Counted from the first letter of the stretch, positions 5,782-13,439 are shown. The stretch is 13,439 nt of DNA from Bacteroidales bacterium (GCA_004555245.1 SFIS01000068.1:1-13439), one strand, 5' to 3'. Notes: generated by a model from the sequence alone, not told the origin. Program-made: numbers and translations.

Positions 5782-7340
5782 TAAACCAGAAACAGACCAA
5801 CATACAGGCACAGCAGCAGAAGCAGAGCATGCAGCAGCGCCTCTCGCCACTGCAGGTGAAGGTGATGAGGATGCTTGAGATGCCTCTCGCACAGCTCGAG
5901 GACAACGTCAGCCAGGAACTCGATGCCAACCCCTCGCTCGAACGTGACTACAGCGTCTCTGACAACGCCGCCGGCAACGCCTCTGACAATGCAAACGACA
6001 ACGCCACAAACGACACCGACAACGCACCAAACGACAGCGAGGAGAGCCGCGACGAGGCAGAACGGAGGGGAGACGCCATAAACGACGCTCTCGAACAGAT
6101 AGGGCAGGACGACCGGATGGAGGGCGACGACGGCATGACACTCTCTGACTACTACGCCACACCGAGAGGCGACAGCGCAGCGACAGACACAGAGACAAGA
6201 CAGTTTGAGGCAGGAGACAACGTCACCTTCATAGACACGCTGACGGACCAGATGCTCGTCGAAGAACTGACGGACGATGAGAAGCGGATAATGCAGTATC
6301 TCATCTTCTCGCTCGACGACGACGGACTGCTAAGGACAGACATACCGACCATTGCCGACGAACTCGCCATATACGAGAACATCTACGCCACAAACGACGA
6401 GATAGAGAACGTGCTGCACCGGCTGCAGGAGTTCAACCCGCCCGGCATAGCGGCACAGTCGCTGAAAGAATGCCTCACCATACAGGTAGAACGCATGAAA
6501 GCCACGCCGCTCACCATGATGATGTATGACGTGATAAACAACTGCTACGACGACTTCATCAACAACAGATGGGAGAAAATACAACGCACGCTGAACATCA
6601 GCGAGCAACAGGCAGAGGACATTAGAAAAGAAATCAAGCACCGCCTCAACCCCAAGCCGGGCGCCACGCTGAACGAGGCACAGGGACGCTCGCTGCAACA
6701 AATCACGCCTGACATCATAATAGACACCGACGAGGAGGGACACGTCACGTTCGAACTGAACAACGGACGCATACCGGCACTGAAAGTGTCGGAAACCGAC
6801 GCCGAACTCCTGGCGGAGATGCAGCACGCCACGACGAAAGCAGAGAAAGAAGCCCTCGCCTTCACGCAGAGATACGTTGACAAGGCACGCCTATACATCG
6901 AAGCCATCAGACAGCGCAACGAAACCCTGCTGCGCACCGTGGCTGCCATCATCAGCCTGCAGAAGAAATTCTTCATCACCGGCGACGACAACGACCTGCG
7001 CCCCATGGTGCTGAAAGACATATCGGAGAAGACCGGCTTCGACATCTCAACCATCTCGCGCGCCACACGCTCGAAATACGCACAGATGCCCTGGGGCACC
7101 GTATCGCTCAGACACTTCTTCAGCGAGGGATACAACGTAGGCGACGACAACATCGTATCTACCAAGGCGATAAAGAGCACCCTGCGCCAGATCATCGCCG
7201 CCGAAGACCCGAAGAACCCCTTCTCTGACGACAAGCTCGTGGCGGAGATAAAGCGCAAGGGCTACCCCATCGCCCGCCGCACCATCGCCAAATACCGCGA
7301 GCAGATGGGCATCCCCGTCGCCCGCCTGAGAAAGAGGTAG
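5778..7340 (+). CDS. rpoN: RNA polymerase sigma-54 factor
   Basis: A 520-residue sigma-54 that directs RNA polymerase to -24/-12 promoters under the control of AAA+ enhancer-binding proteins. Region I is the Gln- and Leu-rich start (QQQKQSMQQRLSPLQ, residues about 10-60). Region II is a long acidic linker full of Asn and Asp (about 55-150). The core-binding domain follows, then the helix-turn-helix (about 415-450, DISTISRATRSKYAQ), and the RpoN box ARRTIAKYRE is exact at residues 499-508. The start at 5778 is preferred over an in-frame ATG at 5685 because it begins with the family's Region I and overlaps the upstream stop by 4 bp. Cognate enhancer-binding activators are not in the window. Confidence 0.96.
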   Translation: MINQKQTNIQAQQQKQSMQQRLSPLQVKVMRMLEMPLAQLEDNVSQELDANPSLERDYSVSDNAAGNASDNANDNATNDTDNAPNDSEESRDEAERRGDAINDALEQIGQDDRMEGDDGMTLSDYYATPRGDSAATDTETRQFEAGDNVTFIDTLTDQMLVEELTDDEKRIMQYLIFSLDDDGLLRTDIPTIADELAIYENIYATNDEIENVLHRLQEFNPPGIAAQSLKECLTIQVERMKATPLTMMMYDVINNCYDDFINNRWEKIQRTLNISEQQAEDIRKEIKHRLNPKPGATLNEAQGRSLQQITPDIIIDTDEEGHVTFELNNGRIPALKVSETDAELLAEMQHATTKAEKEALAFTQRYVDKARLYIEAIRQRNETLLRTVAAIISLQKKFFITGDDNDLRPMVLKDISEKTGFDISTISRATRSKYAQMPWGTVSLRHFFSEGYNVGDDNIVSTKAIKSTLRQIIAAEDPKNPFSDDKLVAEIKRKGYPIARRTIAKYREQMGIPVARLRKR

Positions 7341-7391
7341 CCCCCGGCTCCCGCCCCGCGCCGCCCCGTCTCCCATCTCGCCACGCCTGTA

Positions 7392-7412
7392 TTCTTCGAC
7401 CAGGTCGAAGAA
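7392..7412. promoter_or_regulatory. Perfect 21-bp palindrome between rpoN and the PAP2-like gene
   Basis: TTCTTCGACC (7392-7401) and GGTCGAAGAA (7403-7412) are exact inverted arms around a single A. It lies in the 104-bp gap 33 bases before the PAP2-like start. With a one-base centre and no T-run it looks more like a dimer-binding operator than a terminator, although an RNA hairpin with a three-base loop is possible. The rest of the gap is C-rich and shows no other signal. Confidence 0.4.
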
Positions 7413-7444
7413 CACCAAACCCCACACACCCCACCCACAGCCAC

Positions 7445-8104
7445 ATGCCAACACAGACCGCAGACACAACACCATCGTCACAGCCACACAGCCGTGGCCT
7501 CGCACTATCGCTGTCGAAGACACTCAGCATGGTGTGTACACCATTCTACCTGCCACTGCTCAGCATGGCAGCCATCTTCACCTTTACACACCTCTACTAT
7601 CTGCCCCTGTCGTACAAGCTGCAGATAGCTCTGCTCACATATCTCTTCACCATCTTCCTGCCCACACTATTCATCAGGGCGTACAGATGCTACAACGGAT
7701 GGACGCTCTTCCACCTGACGATGAGAGAGAAACGCATGGTGCCGTATATCACCACCATCGCCTCGTATCTCGCTCTCTACTACATCATGAGGGCGATGCA
7801 CACACCCAGCTTCATGAGCTACATCATCGTCTCGGCACTCTTCGTGCAGATAGTGTGCGCCCTCTGCAACCTCGTGATAAAAATCTCGATACACACCGCC
7901 GGCATCGGCGGACTGACCGGCGGCGTAGCCGCCTTCTCGTTCATACTCGGCTTCAACGCCACATGGTGGCTCATACTCCTCATATTGCTTGCCGGAGCAC
8001 TGGGCACGGCACGCATGATGCTGCGCGTCAACACCTTCGCCGAGGTCAACCTCGGCTTCATCGTAGGACTGACAACACCATTCGTCGTGCTGATGATGAT
8101 ATGA
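7445..8104 (+). CDS. PAP2-like integral membrane protein with degenerate catalytic motifs
   Basis: A 219-residue protein with about six hydrophobic segments, resembling the phosphatidic acid phosphatase 2-type membrane proteins common in Bacteroidetes. Family-like landmarks are REKRMVPY (94-101), KISIHTAGIGG (146-156, corresponding to the PSGH region) and ARMMLRVNTFAEVNLG (189-204, corresponding to SRxxxxxHxxxD). In the last motif the expected His is Asn196 and the expected Asp is Glu200, so hydrolase activity is doubtful. Nothing in the sequence gives a substrate. The start at 7445 gives a short soluble N-terminus before the first helix; an internal Met at 7529 would remove part of the conserved TPFYLPL entry segment. 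It lies between rpoN and purE on the same strand. Confidence 0.65.
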   Translation: MPTQTADTTPSSQPHSRGLALSLSKTLSMVCTPFYLPLLSMAAIFTFTHLYYLPLSYKLQIALLTYLFTIFLPTLFIRAYRCYNGWTLFHLTMREKRMVPYITTIASYLALYYIMRAMHTPSFMSYIIVSALFVQIVCALCNLVIKISIHTAGIGGLTGGVAAFSFILGFNATWWLILLILLAGALGTARMMLRVNTFAEVNLGFIVGLTTPFVVLMMI

Positions 8105-8108
8105 GAAG

Positions 8109-8140
8109 CCGCCAACCCGACAATACCGCCAACCCGACAA
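8109..8140. repeat. Two 15-bp direct repeats in the gap before purE
   Basis: CCGCCAACCCGACAA occurs at 8109-8123 and 8126-8140, with a partial third copy (CCCGTCAACC) directly after. The 72-bp gap is otherwise A/C-rich with no recognisable promoter. Confidence 0.7.
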
Positions 8141-8176
8141 CCCGTCAACCAAAACCAAAATACAACCCAAAAAGAC

Positions 8177-8686
8177 ATGAACCCTCTTGTTTCAATCATC
8201 ATGGGCAGCACAAGCGACCTGCCCATCATGGAGAAAGCCATGACATTCCTGAACGACCGGAAAATCCCGTTTGAAGTGAACGCCCTCTCGGCCCACCGCA
8301 CACCCGACGCCGTGGAGGAGTTTGCGAAGACCGCCAAGGACAGAGGCATCAAGGTCATCATCGCAGCCGCAGGCATGGCCGCCGCACTGCCCGGCGTCAT
8401 CGCAGCCTCGACACCGCTCCCCGTCATCGGCGTGCCCATCAAAGGCAGTCTGCTCGACGGCATGGACGCACTCTACTCCATCATACAGATGCCTCCGGGC
8501 ATTCCCGTTGCCACGGTAGGCATCAACGGCGCGATGAACGCCGCCATACTCGCCATGCAGATCATCGCACTCTCTGACGCCCAGACGGCAGAGCGCCTCG
8601 ACGAATACAAGGCAAACCTCGCAACGAAGATAAAGAAGGCGAACAAGGACCTCGCCGAGGTGAAATACGAATACAAGACAAACTGA
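8177..8686 (+). CDS. purE: 5-(carboxyamino)imidazole ribonucleotide mutase
   Basis: A 169-residue class I-like PurE that converts N5-CAIR to CAIR in purine biosynthesis, in the cytoplasm. Motifs: MGSTSD (9-14), the SAHRTP loop with the catalytic His40, the glycine loop AAAGMAAALPGV (63-74), IGVPIKG, and the substrate-binding QMPPGIPVATVG. Length is normal. One residue to note is Ala70, where E. coli PurE has a His in the AHLPGM segment; from memory this is usual in Bacteroidetes rather than a defect. ispG begins 24 bp downstream on the same strand. No purK is in the window. Confidence 0.95.
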   Translation: MNPLVSIIMGSTSDLPIMEKAMTFLNDRKIPFEVNALSAHRTPDAVEEFAKTAKDRGIKVIIAAAGMAAALPGVIAASTPLPVIGVPIKGSLLDGMDALYSIIQMPPGIPVATVGINGAMNAAILAMQIIALSDAQTAERLDEYKANLATKIKKANKDLAEVKYEYKTN

Positions 8687-8710
8687 ACCGCCCCTGACAC
8701 CACAACCGAT

Positions 8711-10084
8711 ATGCAACGACGACAGACATCACAGACACAGGTGGGGAACATTGCCATCGGCAGCGACAACCCCATACGCGTGCAGTCGATGACCACCACA
8801 AACACCAACGACACCGAGGCATGCGTAAAACAGGCAATACGCATCATCGGGGCGGGAGGCGAACTGGTGAGACTGACGACACAGGGCGTGCGCGAGGCCG
8901 AGAACATGAAGAACATCTCACTCGCCCTGCGCAATGCCGGATATGCCACGCCCCTCGTCGCCGACGTACACTTCAACGCCAAGGTGGCCGACGTGGCGGC
9001 GCTGAACTGCGAGAAGGTGCGCATCAACCCCGGCAACTATGTCGATCCGGCACGCACCTTCAGACAGCTCGAATACACCGACGCAGAGTATGCCGCCGAG
9101 CTGCAGCGCATAGAACAGCGCCTCGTACCCCTGCTCGACATCTGCCGCCGCCACGACACGGCGATACGCATCGGCGTGAACCACGGCTCGCTCTCTGACC
9201 GCATCATGTCGAGATACGGCGACACGCCCGAAGGCATTGTAGAATCGTGCATGGAGTTTCTGAGAATATGCCGCCGCCACAGCTTCGGCAACATCGTCAT
9301 CTCTATCAAGGCGTCGAACACCGTCGTCATGGTGCAGTCGGTAAGGAAACTCGTCAGGGCCATGGACGCGGAAGACATGCACTACCCCCTGCACCTCGGC
9401 GTCACCGAGGCGGGCGAAGGAGAGGACGGACGCATAAAATCGGCGGTGGGCATCGGAGCCCTGCTAACTGAAGGCATAGGAGACACCATACGCGTCTCCC
9501 TCTCAGAGGAGCCGGAATGCGAGATTCCGGTTGCAAGGAAGATGACATCCTTCGTGGAAGAATGTGCCGCAAGGCGGGATAAGGCCGTCATCGAAGCCGA
9601 CACGCTGACACTGTGCTTTGACGAGGCGGACACGGAAGACCTGATGCTCAAGGCCGCCATGACAGCCGGAGCGCCGCTCATCGACCGCCGGGCGACGAAA
9701 CTCGTAGTCCGGAACCGAGGAGAGGAGATGACAGAACTCGCAGACGCCATACTGCAGGCGGCGAGGGTGAAATTCACAAAGCCGGAGTTCATCTCATGTC
9801 CGGGATGCGGAAGGACACTCTACGACCTGCAGGACACCATAGCCCGCATCAAACATGCCATAACCGAAGAGGCGAAGCGCGACAAACGCTTCAGCACACT
9901 GAAGATAGGTATCATGGGATGTATCGTAAACGGACCGGGAGAAATGGCGGATGCAGACTACGGATATGTAGGGGCAGGACCCGGAAAAGTCTCGCTCTAC
10001 AAACAGAAGCAATGTGTGGAGAAGAACATCCCCGCCGCAGAAGCCGTAGGGAAACTCATGCAGCTAATCAGAGACACCATCTGA
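8711..10084 (+). CDS. ispG: 4-hydroxy-3-methylbut-2-enyl diphosphate synthase (GcpE), shortened A* domain
   Basis: A 457-residue enzyme of the MEP isoprenoid pathway that reduces MEcPP to HMBPP using a 4Fe-4S cluster. The N-terminal TIM barrel (about 1-270) carries NPIRVQSM, LVRLTTQGVREA, VADVHFN and RIGVNHGSLSDR, with the extra loop after NPGNYVD typical of plant, Chlamydia and Bacteroidota enzymes. The C-terminal reductase domain holds the cluster ligands C363 and C366 (SCPGCGRT), C404 (MGCIVNGPGE) and E411. Between them only about 90 residues remain, against roughly 25-30 in two-domain E. coli-type enzymes and about 250 in the three-domain enzymes usual in Bacteroidota. What is left resembles only the last part of the A* domain (from about residue 304). 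The frame is clean and all catalytic residues are present, so it is probably functional. Confidence 0.95.
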   Translation: MQRRQTSQTQVGNIAIGSDNPIRVQSMTTTNTNDTEACVKQAIRIIGAGGELVRLTTQGVREAENMKNISLALRNAGYATPLVADVHFNAKVADVAALNCEKVRINPGNYVDPARTFRQLEYTDAEYAAELQRIEQRLVPLLDICRRHDTAIRIGVNHGSLSDRIMSRYGDTPEGIVESCMEFLRICRRHSFGNIVISIKASNTVVMVQSVRKLVRAMDAEDMHYPLHLGVTEAGEGEDGRIKSAVGIGALLTEGIGDTIRVSLSEEPECEIPVARKMTSFVEECAARRDKAVIEADTLTLCFDEADTEDLMLKAAMTAGAPLIDRRATKLVVRNRGEEMTELADAILQAARVKFTKPEFISCPGCGRTLYDLQDTIARIKHAITEEAKRDKRFSTLKIGIMGCIVNGPGEMADADYGYVGAGPGKVSLYKQKQCVEKNIPAAEAVGKLMQLIRDTI

Positions 10085-10120
10085 AAGGATACACCTTACC
10101 ATAATGAAAGTTAAAAGAAG

Positions 10121-10135
10121 GCGGACGATGTCCGC
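10121..10135 (+). terminator. Short hairpin after ispG, weak terminator candidate
   Basis: GCGGAC (10121-10126) and GTCCGC (10130-10135) form a six-pair stem with a GAT loop, 36 bases after the ispG stop. The T-rich stretch begins only about 10 bases later and overlaps the predicted leuS promoter. It may end the operon, but the distance to the T-run makes this uncertain. Confidence 0.35.
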
Positions 10136-10153
10136 TGTACCGTTAATTTTTAC

Positions 10154-10161
10154 TATTTTTG
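10154..10161 (+). promoter_or_regulatory. Bacteroidetes -7 box upstream of leuS
   Basis: TATTTTTG matches TAnnTTTG exactly. A clear -33 TTTG is not seen at the expected distance, where the short hairpin at 10121-10135 lies instead. Transcription would begin near 10168 and give an AT-rich leader of about 88 nt before the leuS ATG. No leader peptide or riboswitch-like fold is evident. Confidence 0.55.
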
Positions 10162-10255
10162 CAACTTTGCGGACAGCAGAAAAAACAATTCTGCATTATA
10201 TGCGTATTTAAATAATATAAATAAGGTATAGAAACAAAACATCTACATAACAGAA

Positions 10256-13090
10256 ATGGAATATAATTTCAGAGACATCGAGACGCGATGGCACGAAGAG
10301 TGGGTGAAGCAGAACACCTACAAGGTCGTAGAAGACGACACGAAGCGGAAATTCTATGTCCTCAACATGTTTCCCTACCCGTCGGGCGCGGGGCTGCATG
10401 TAGGACACCCACTCGGCTACATCGCGAGCGACATCTACGCCCGCTACAAGCGACAGCAGGGCTACAACGTGCTGAACCCTATGGGCTACGACGCCTACGG
10501 CCTGCCTGCCGAGCAGTATGCGATAAAGACCGGACAACACCCCGAGAAGACAACGACGGAGAACATCGCACGCTACAGAGAGCAGCTGGACAAGATAGGA
10601 TTCTCGTTCGACTGGAGCCGTGAGGTGCGAACTTGCGCACCGGACTACTACCACTGGACGCAGTGGGCGTTCGAGCGCATGTTCGATTCATACTTCTGCA
10701 ACACCTGCCAGAAGGCACAGCCCATAGCACAGCTTGTGGCGCACTTCGAGAAACAGGGCTCGGAGGGCATAGACGTGGCGGAGAGCGAACACCTCGAATT
10801 CACGGCCGGCGAATGGAACGCCATGGACGAGAAGCAGAAATCGGACACGCTGATGAACTATCGCATCGCTTTCCTCGCGGAGACGATGGTCAACTGGTGT
10901 GCACAGCTCGGCACCGTACTTGCCAACGACGAGGTCGTGGACGGAGTGTCGGTGCGTGGAGGATTCCCCGTAGAGCAGAAGAAGATGAGACAGTGGTGTC
11001 TCAGAGTGTCGGCATACAGCCAGCGTCTGCTCGACGGACTGGAGACGATAGACTGGAGCGAATCGATAAAGGAGACGCAGCGCAACTGGATAGGACGCTC
11101 GGAAGGTACGGAGGTGGAGTTCAAGGTGGCGGATTCAGACAAGACATTCACCATCTTCACCACACGCGCAGACACGATGTTCGGCGTCACGTTCATGGTG
11201 CTCGCACCGGAGAGCGAACTCGTTGACGAACTGACCACCGACGGACAGCGCGAAGAGGTGGAGCAGTATGTAAGATATGTCAAGGGACGCACCGAGCGCG
11301 AACGTATGATAGACCATAAGGTGACGGGCGTCTTCTCCGGCTCGTATGCCGTCAACCCCTTCACCGGAGAGAAGAACCCCATCTGGATCTCTGAATATGT
11401 CCTCGCCGGATACGGCACCGGAGCCATCATGGCAGTGCCGGCACACGACAGCCGCGACTATGCCTTCGCACGACACTTCAACCTGCCCATCGTCCCGCTT
11501 ATCGAGGGAGCCGACGTCTCGGAAGAATCGTACGACGCAAAAGAGGGCATCGTTACCAACTCGCCACGAACCGGCGTAACGCCGTATATCGACTTCTCGC
11601 TCAACGGACTGACCGTGAAAGAGGCTATTGCCGCAACGAAGGAATACGTGAAATCGCATAGCCTCGGAAGAGTGAAGGTGAACTACCGTCTGCGAGACGC
11701 CATCTTCTCACGCCAGAGATACTGGGGCGAACCCTTCCCAATCTACTACAAGAACGGCATACCGACACTCGTGCCGGAAGAGTGTCTGCCCATAGAGCTG
11801 CCGCAGGTGGACAAGTTCCTGCCAACAGAGACAGGAGAACCGCCACTCGGCAACGCACAGAAATGGGCGTGGGACGAAGCGGCGAAGACCGTAACAGATA
11901 AGTCGCGCATAGACAACGTCACTGTCTTCCCCCTCGAACTGAACACCATGCCGGGCTTCGCCGGCTCGTCGGCTTACTACCTCAGATACATGGACCCGCA
12001 CAACGGCGACGCACTCATCTCGGAGAAAGCAGCCGCCTACTGGCAGGACGTGGACCTCTACGTCGGAGGATCGGAGCACGCCACGGGACACCTCATATAC
12101 TCGCGCTTCTGGAACAAGTTCCTCTTCGACCTCGGCGTGAGCAAGAAAGAAGAGCCGTTCAAGAAACTTGTCAACCAGGGCATGATACAGGGACGCTCGA
12201 ACTTCGTCTATCGTATCAAGGACACCAACACCTTCGTCACGATAGAAGAGAAGGACAAGCACGACGTGACACCAATACACGTTGATATAAACATCGTCAG
12301 CAACGACTTCCTCGACATCGATGCCTTCAAGGCCTCAAGCCCCGAATATGCCACGGCTGACTTCATCCTCAATGGCGACGGACGCTACAAGTGCGGATGG
12401 GCGGTGGAGAAGATGTCCAAGTCGATGTATAACGTCGTCAACCCCGACATGATAGTGGAGAAATACGGTGCCGACACGCTGCGTCTCTACGAGATGTTCC
12501 TCGGCCCCGTTGAGCAGTCTAAGCCATGGGACACCAACGGCATAGACGGCTGCCACCGCTTCTTGAAGAAATTCTGGGCTCTCTTCTACGACCGCGACGG
12601 CAACTACCTGCCAGACGACAGCAAGGCGACGGCAGCAGAAGAGAAAGCACTGCACAAACTGATAAAGAAAGTGACGCAGGACATCGAGCAGTTCTCGTAC
12701 AACACATCCATTGCCGCTTTCATGATTGCAGTGGGCGAGTTGTCGAAATGCAGGGACAAGGCGGTGCTCGCACAGCTTGTCACACTCATCGCACCCTTCG
12801 CTCCACACATCGCCGAAGAACTGTGGCACCGGCTCGGAAACAGCGGCACAGTATGCGACGCAACATGGCCGGCATGGGACGAGGAGAAGATGCGCGACAC
12901 GGAAGTCACCATGCCGGTGCAGTTCTGCGGAAAGACACGATTCACCATACAGCTGCCTGCCGGCATCTCTAAAGACGAGGCGGAGAAAGCCGCACTCGCC
13001 GACGAGCGCACAGCACGATACACCGACGGCAAGAAGGTGGTGAAAGTCATCGTTGTTCCCGGACGAATCATAAACATCGTAGTGAAATAA
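10256..13090 (+). CDS. leuS: Leucyl-tRNA synthetase
   Basis: A 944-residue class I aminoacyl-tRNA synthetase that charges tRNA-Leu with leucine in the cytoplasm. The HIGH-type motif is HVGH (residues 48-51, after FPYPSGAGL) and the KMSKS loop is exact at 719-723. The CP1 editing domain is present, with TRADTMFGVTFMVLAPES and GTGAIMAVPAHDSRDYAFA, whose threonine-rich segment and conserved Asp serve hydrolysis of mischarged tRNA. The protein is about 80 residues longer than E. coli LeuS; extra segments lie in the zinc-domain region (about 160-195) and before KMSKS (about 645-715), as is usual in Bacteroidota. The C-terminal anticodon-binding and terminal domains are complete. It has its own upstream region and does not look like part of the preceding operon. 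Confidence 0.97.
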   Translation: MEYNFRDIETRWHEEWVKQNTYKVVEDDTKRKFYVLNMFPYPSGAGLHVGHPLGYIASDIYARYKRQQGYNVLNPMGYDAYGLPAEQYAIKTGQHPEKTTTENIARYREQLDKIGFSFDWSREVRTCAPDYYHWTQWAFERMFDSYFCNTCQKAQPIAQLVAHFEKQGSEGIDVAESEHLEFTAGEWNAMDEKQKSDTLMNYRIAFLAETMVNWCAQLGTVLANDEVVDGVSVRGGFPVEQKKMRQWCLRVSAYSQRLLDGLETIDWSESIKETQRNWIGRSEGTEVEFKVADSDKTFTIFTTRADTMFGVTFMVLAPESELVDELTTDGQREEVEQYVRYVKGRTERERMIDHKVTGVFSGSYAVNPFTGEKNPIWISEYVLAGYGTGAIMAVPAHDSRDYAFARHFNLPIVPLIEGADVSEESYDAKEGIVTNSPRTGVTPYIDFSLNGLTVKEAIAATKEYVKSHSLGRVKVNYRLRDAIFSRQRYWGEPFPIYYKNGIPTLVPEECLPIELPQVDKFLPTETGEPPLGNAQKWAWDEAAKTVTDKSRIDNVTVFPLELNTMPGFAGSSAYYLRYMDPHNGDALISEKAAAYWQDVDLYVGGSEHATGHLIYSRFWNKFLFDLGVSKKEEPFKKLVNQGMIQGRSNFVYRIKDTNTFVTIEEKDKHDVTPIHVDINIVSNDFLDIDAFKASSPEYATADFILNGDGRYKCGWAVEKMSKSMYNVVNPDMIVEKYGADTLRLYEMFLGPVEQSKPWDTNGIDGCHRFLKKFWALFYDRDGNYLPDDSKATAAEEKALHKLIKKVTQDIEQFSYNTSIAAFMIAVGELSKCRDKAVLAQLVTLIAPFAPHIAEELWHRLGNSGTVCDATWPAWDEEKMRDTEVTMPVQFCGKTRFTIQLPAGISKDEAEKAALADERTARYTDGKKVVKVIVVPGRIINIVVK

Positions 13091-13097
13091 AAATGCC

Positions 13098-13140
13098 AAA
13101 AAAAAATGCTCACCCATGCCGGACAGGCATGGGAGAGCAT
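13098..13140 (-). terminator. Strong intrinsic terminator with its T-run on the minus strand
   Basis: ATGCTC (13106-13111), an A, and CCCATGCC (13113-13120) pair with GGCATGGG (13126-13133), an A, and GAGCAT (13135-13140) around the loop GGACA: 14 pairs with one A-A mismatch. A run of A's (13098-13106) precedes it, so on the minus strand the hairpin ends in a T-run. On the + strand no T-run follows. It may still stop leuS transcripts by the stem alone. Confidence 0.7.
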
Positions 13141-13235
13141 CAAAGGCGAGCATCGATACACTTTCTTTGTCGGAAAGAGAATACGCCGAAATTCATGGAA
13201 AGAACCCTCTTATAAACCTATAAAGACTTGCGCTT

Positions 13236-13439
13236 ATGGAAGTGACCAACAAATACATCCGTTTTGACTGGGCCGTGAAGCGTATGTTGCGCGACAAGGC
13301 CAACTTCGCCGTCCTGGAAGGTCTGATAACAGTCCTGACCGGAGAGGAAGTGAAGATAGTAGAACTGCTGGAGAGCGAGGGTAACCAGGAGAGCTCGACC
13401 GACAAGTTCAACCGTGTTGACATAAAGGCAAAGAACTCC
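13236..13439 (+). CDS. PD-(D/E)XK nuclease family transposase (Rpn-like), 3' part outside the window
   Basis: The first 68 residues are present and the frame is open to the window edge. The N-terminus, with KYIRFDWAVKRML, then NFAVLEGLI, then DKFNRVDIKAKNS, matches the start of the Bacteroidota proteins annotated as PD-(D/E)XK nuclease family transposases, related to recombination-promoting nucleases. The Asp of RVDIK is a candidate active-site residue; the E-x-Q/K part would follow beyond the edge. Such genes occur in many dispersed copies and are thought to act in DNA transfer or recombination. The 145 bp between leuS and this start hold the hairpin described separately and no clear promoter. 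Confidence 0.8.
   Translation, partial: MEVTNKYIRFDWAVKRMLRDKANFAVLEGLITVLTGEEVKIVELLESEGNQESSTDKFNRVDIKAKNS

Noticed and set aside
7047..7530. Minus-strand open frames over the end of rpoN
   Set aside because: They are shadows of rpoN and its C-rich downstream gap, with low-complexity Gly/Trp/Cys-rich products.
10168..10255. Riboswitch or T-box leader before leuS
   Set aside because: The leader is short and AT-rich with no conserved T-box or stable stem visible.
10289..10300. TGGCACG resembling a sigma-54 -24 element
   Set aside because: No GC at the -12 position and it lies inside the leuS coding region.

Overview
The window is a compact, GC-rich stretch of a Bacteroidota chromosome, most likely order Bacteroidales and probably Prevotellaceae. 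The evidence is the Bacteroidota-type IspG, the 944-residue LeuS, the U32-SufE pair, matches to the Bacteroidetes -7 box TAnnTTTG, and a PD-(D/E)XK transposase-family gene. The species cannot be named from the sequence.

Layout. Bases 1-97 are the 3' end of a group II intron on the + strand: domain V, then domain VI with a bulged branch-point A. It abuts, antisense, the 3' end of an LTA-synthase-type membrane sulfatase gene (75-1928, minus) and supplies that gene's last codons and stop. Next come a repeat-filled intergenic region (1929-2191) and an LpxL/HtrB-like lipid A acyltransferase (2192-3151, minus). A 224-bp divergent promoter region follows. A + strand run then begins: U32 family protein (probable TrhP tRNA hydroxylase), SufE, an unrecognised 221-residue protein, sigma-54 (rpoN), a PAP2-like membrane protein, purE and ispG. 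The gaps are short and rpoN overlaps its upstream gene by 4 bp, so this is probably one operon with internal starts. leuS has its own upstream region with a -7 box. It is followed by a strong hairpin whose T-run faces the minus strand, and by the start of a PD-(D/E)XK nuclease/transposase gene cut by the window edge.

How the genes relate. The two minus-strand genes both act at the envelope (lipid A acylation; phosphoglycerol or phosphoethanolamine-type transfer). The + strand run mixes housekeeping functions: Fe-S biogenesis (SufE) next to a predicted Fe-S tRNA-modifying enzyme, another Fe-S enzyme (IspG, isoprenoids), purine synthesis (PurE), an alternative sigma factor, and leucyl-tRNA charging. 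No dedicated defence or secondary-metabolite system is visible. The most unusual points are the intron at the sulfatase 3' end, an IspG that seems to have lost most of its A* domain, the 22-23 bp tandem repeats before the sulfatase, and several isolated palindromes. No gene-free stretch exceeds about 265 bp; the intergenic regions are described individually.
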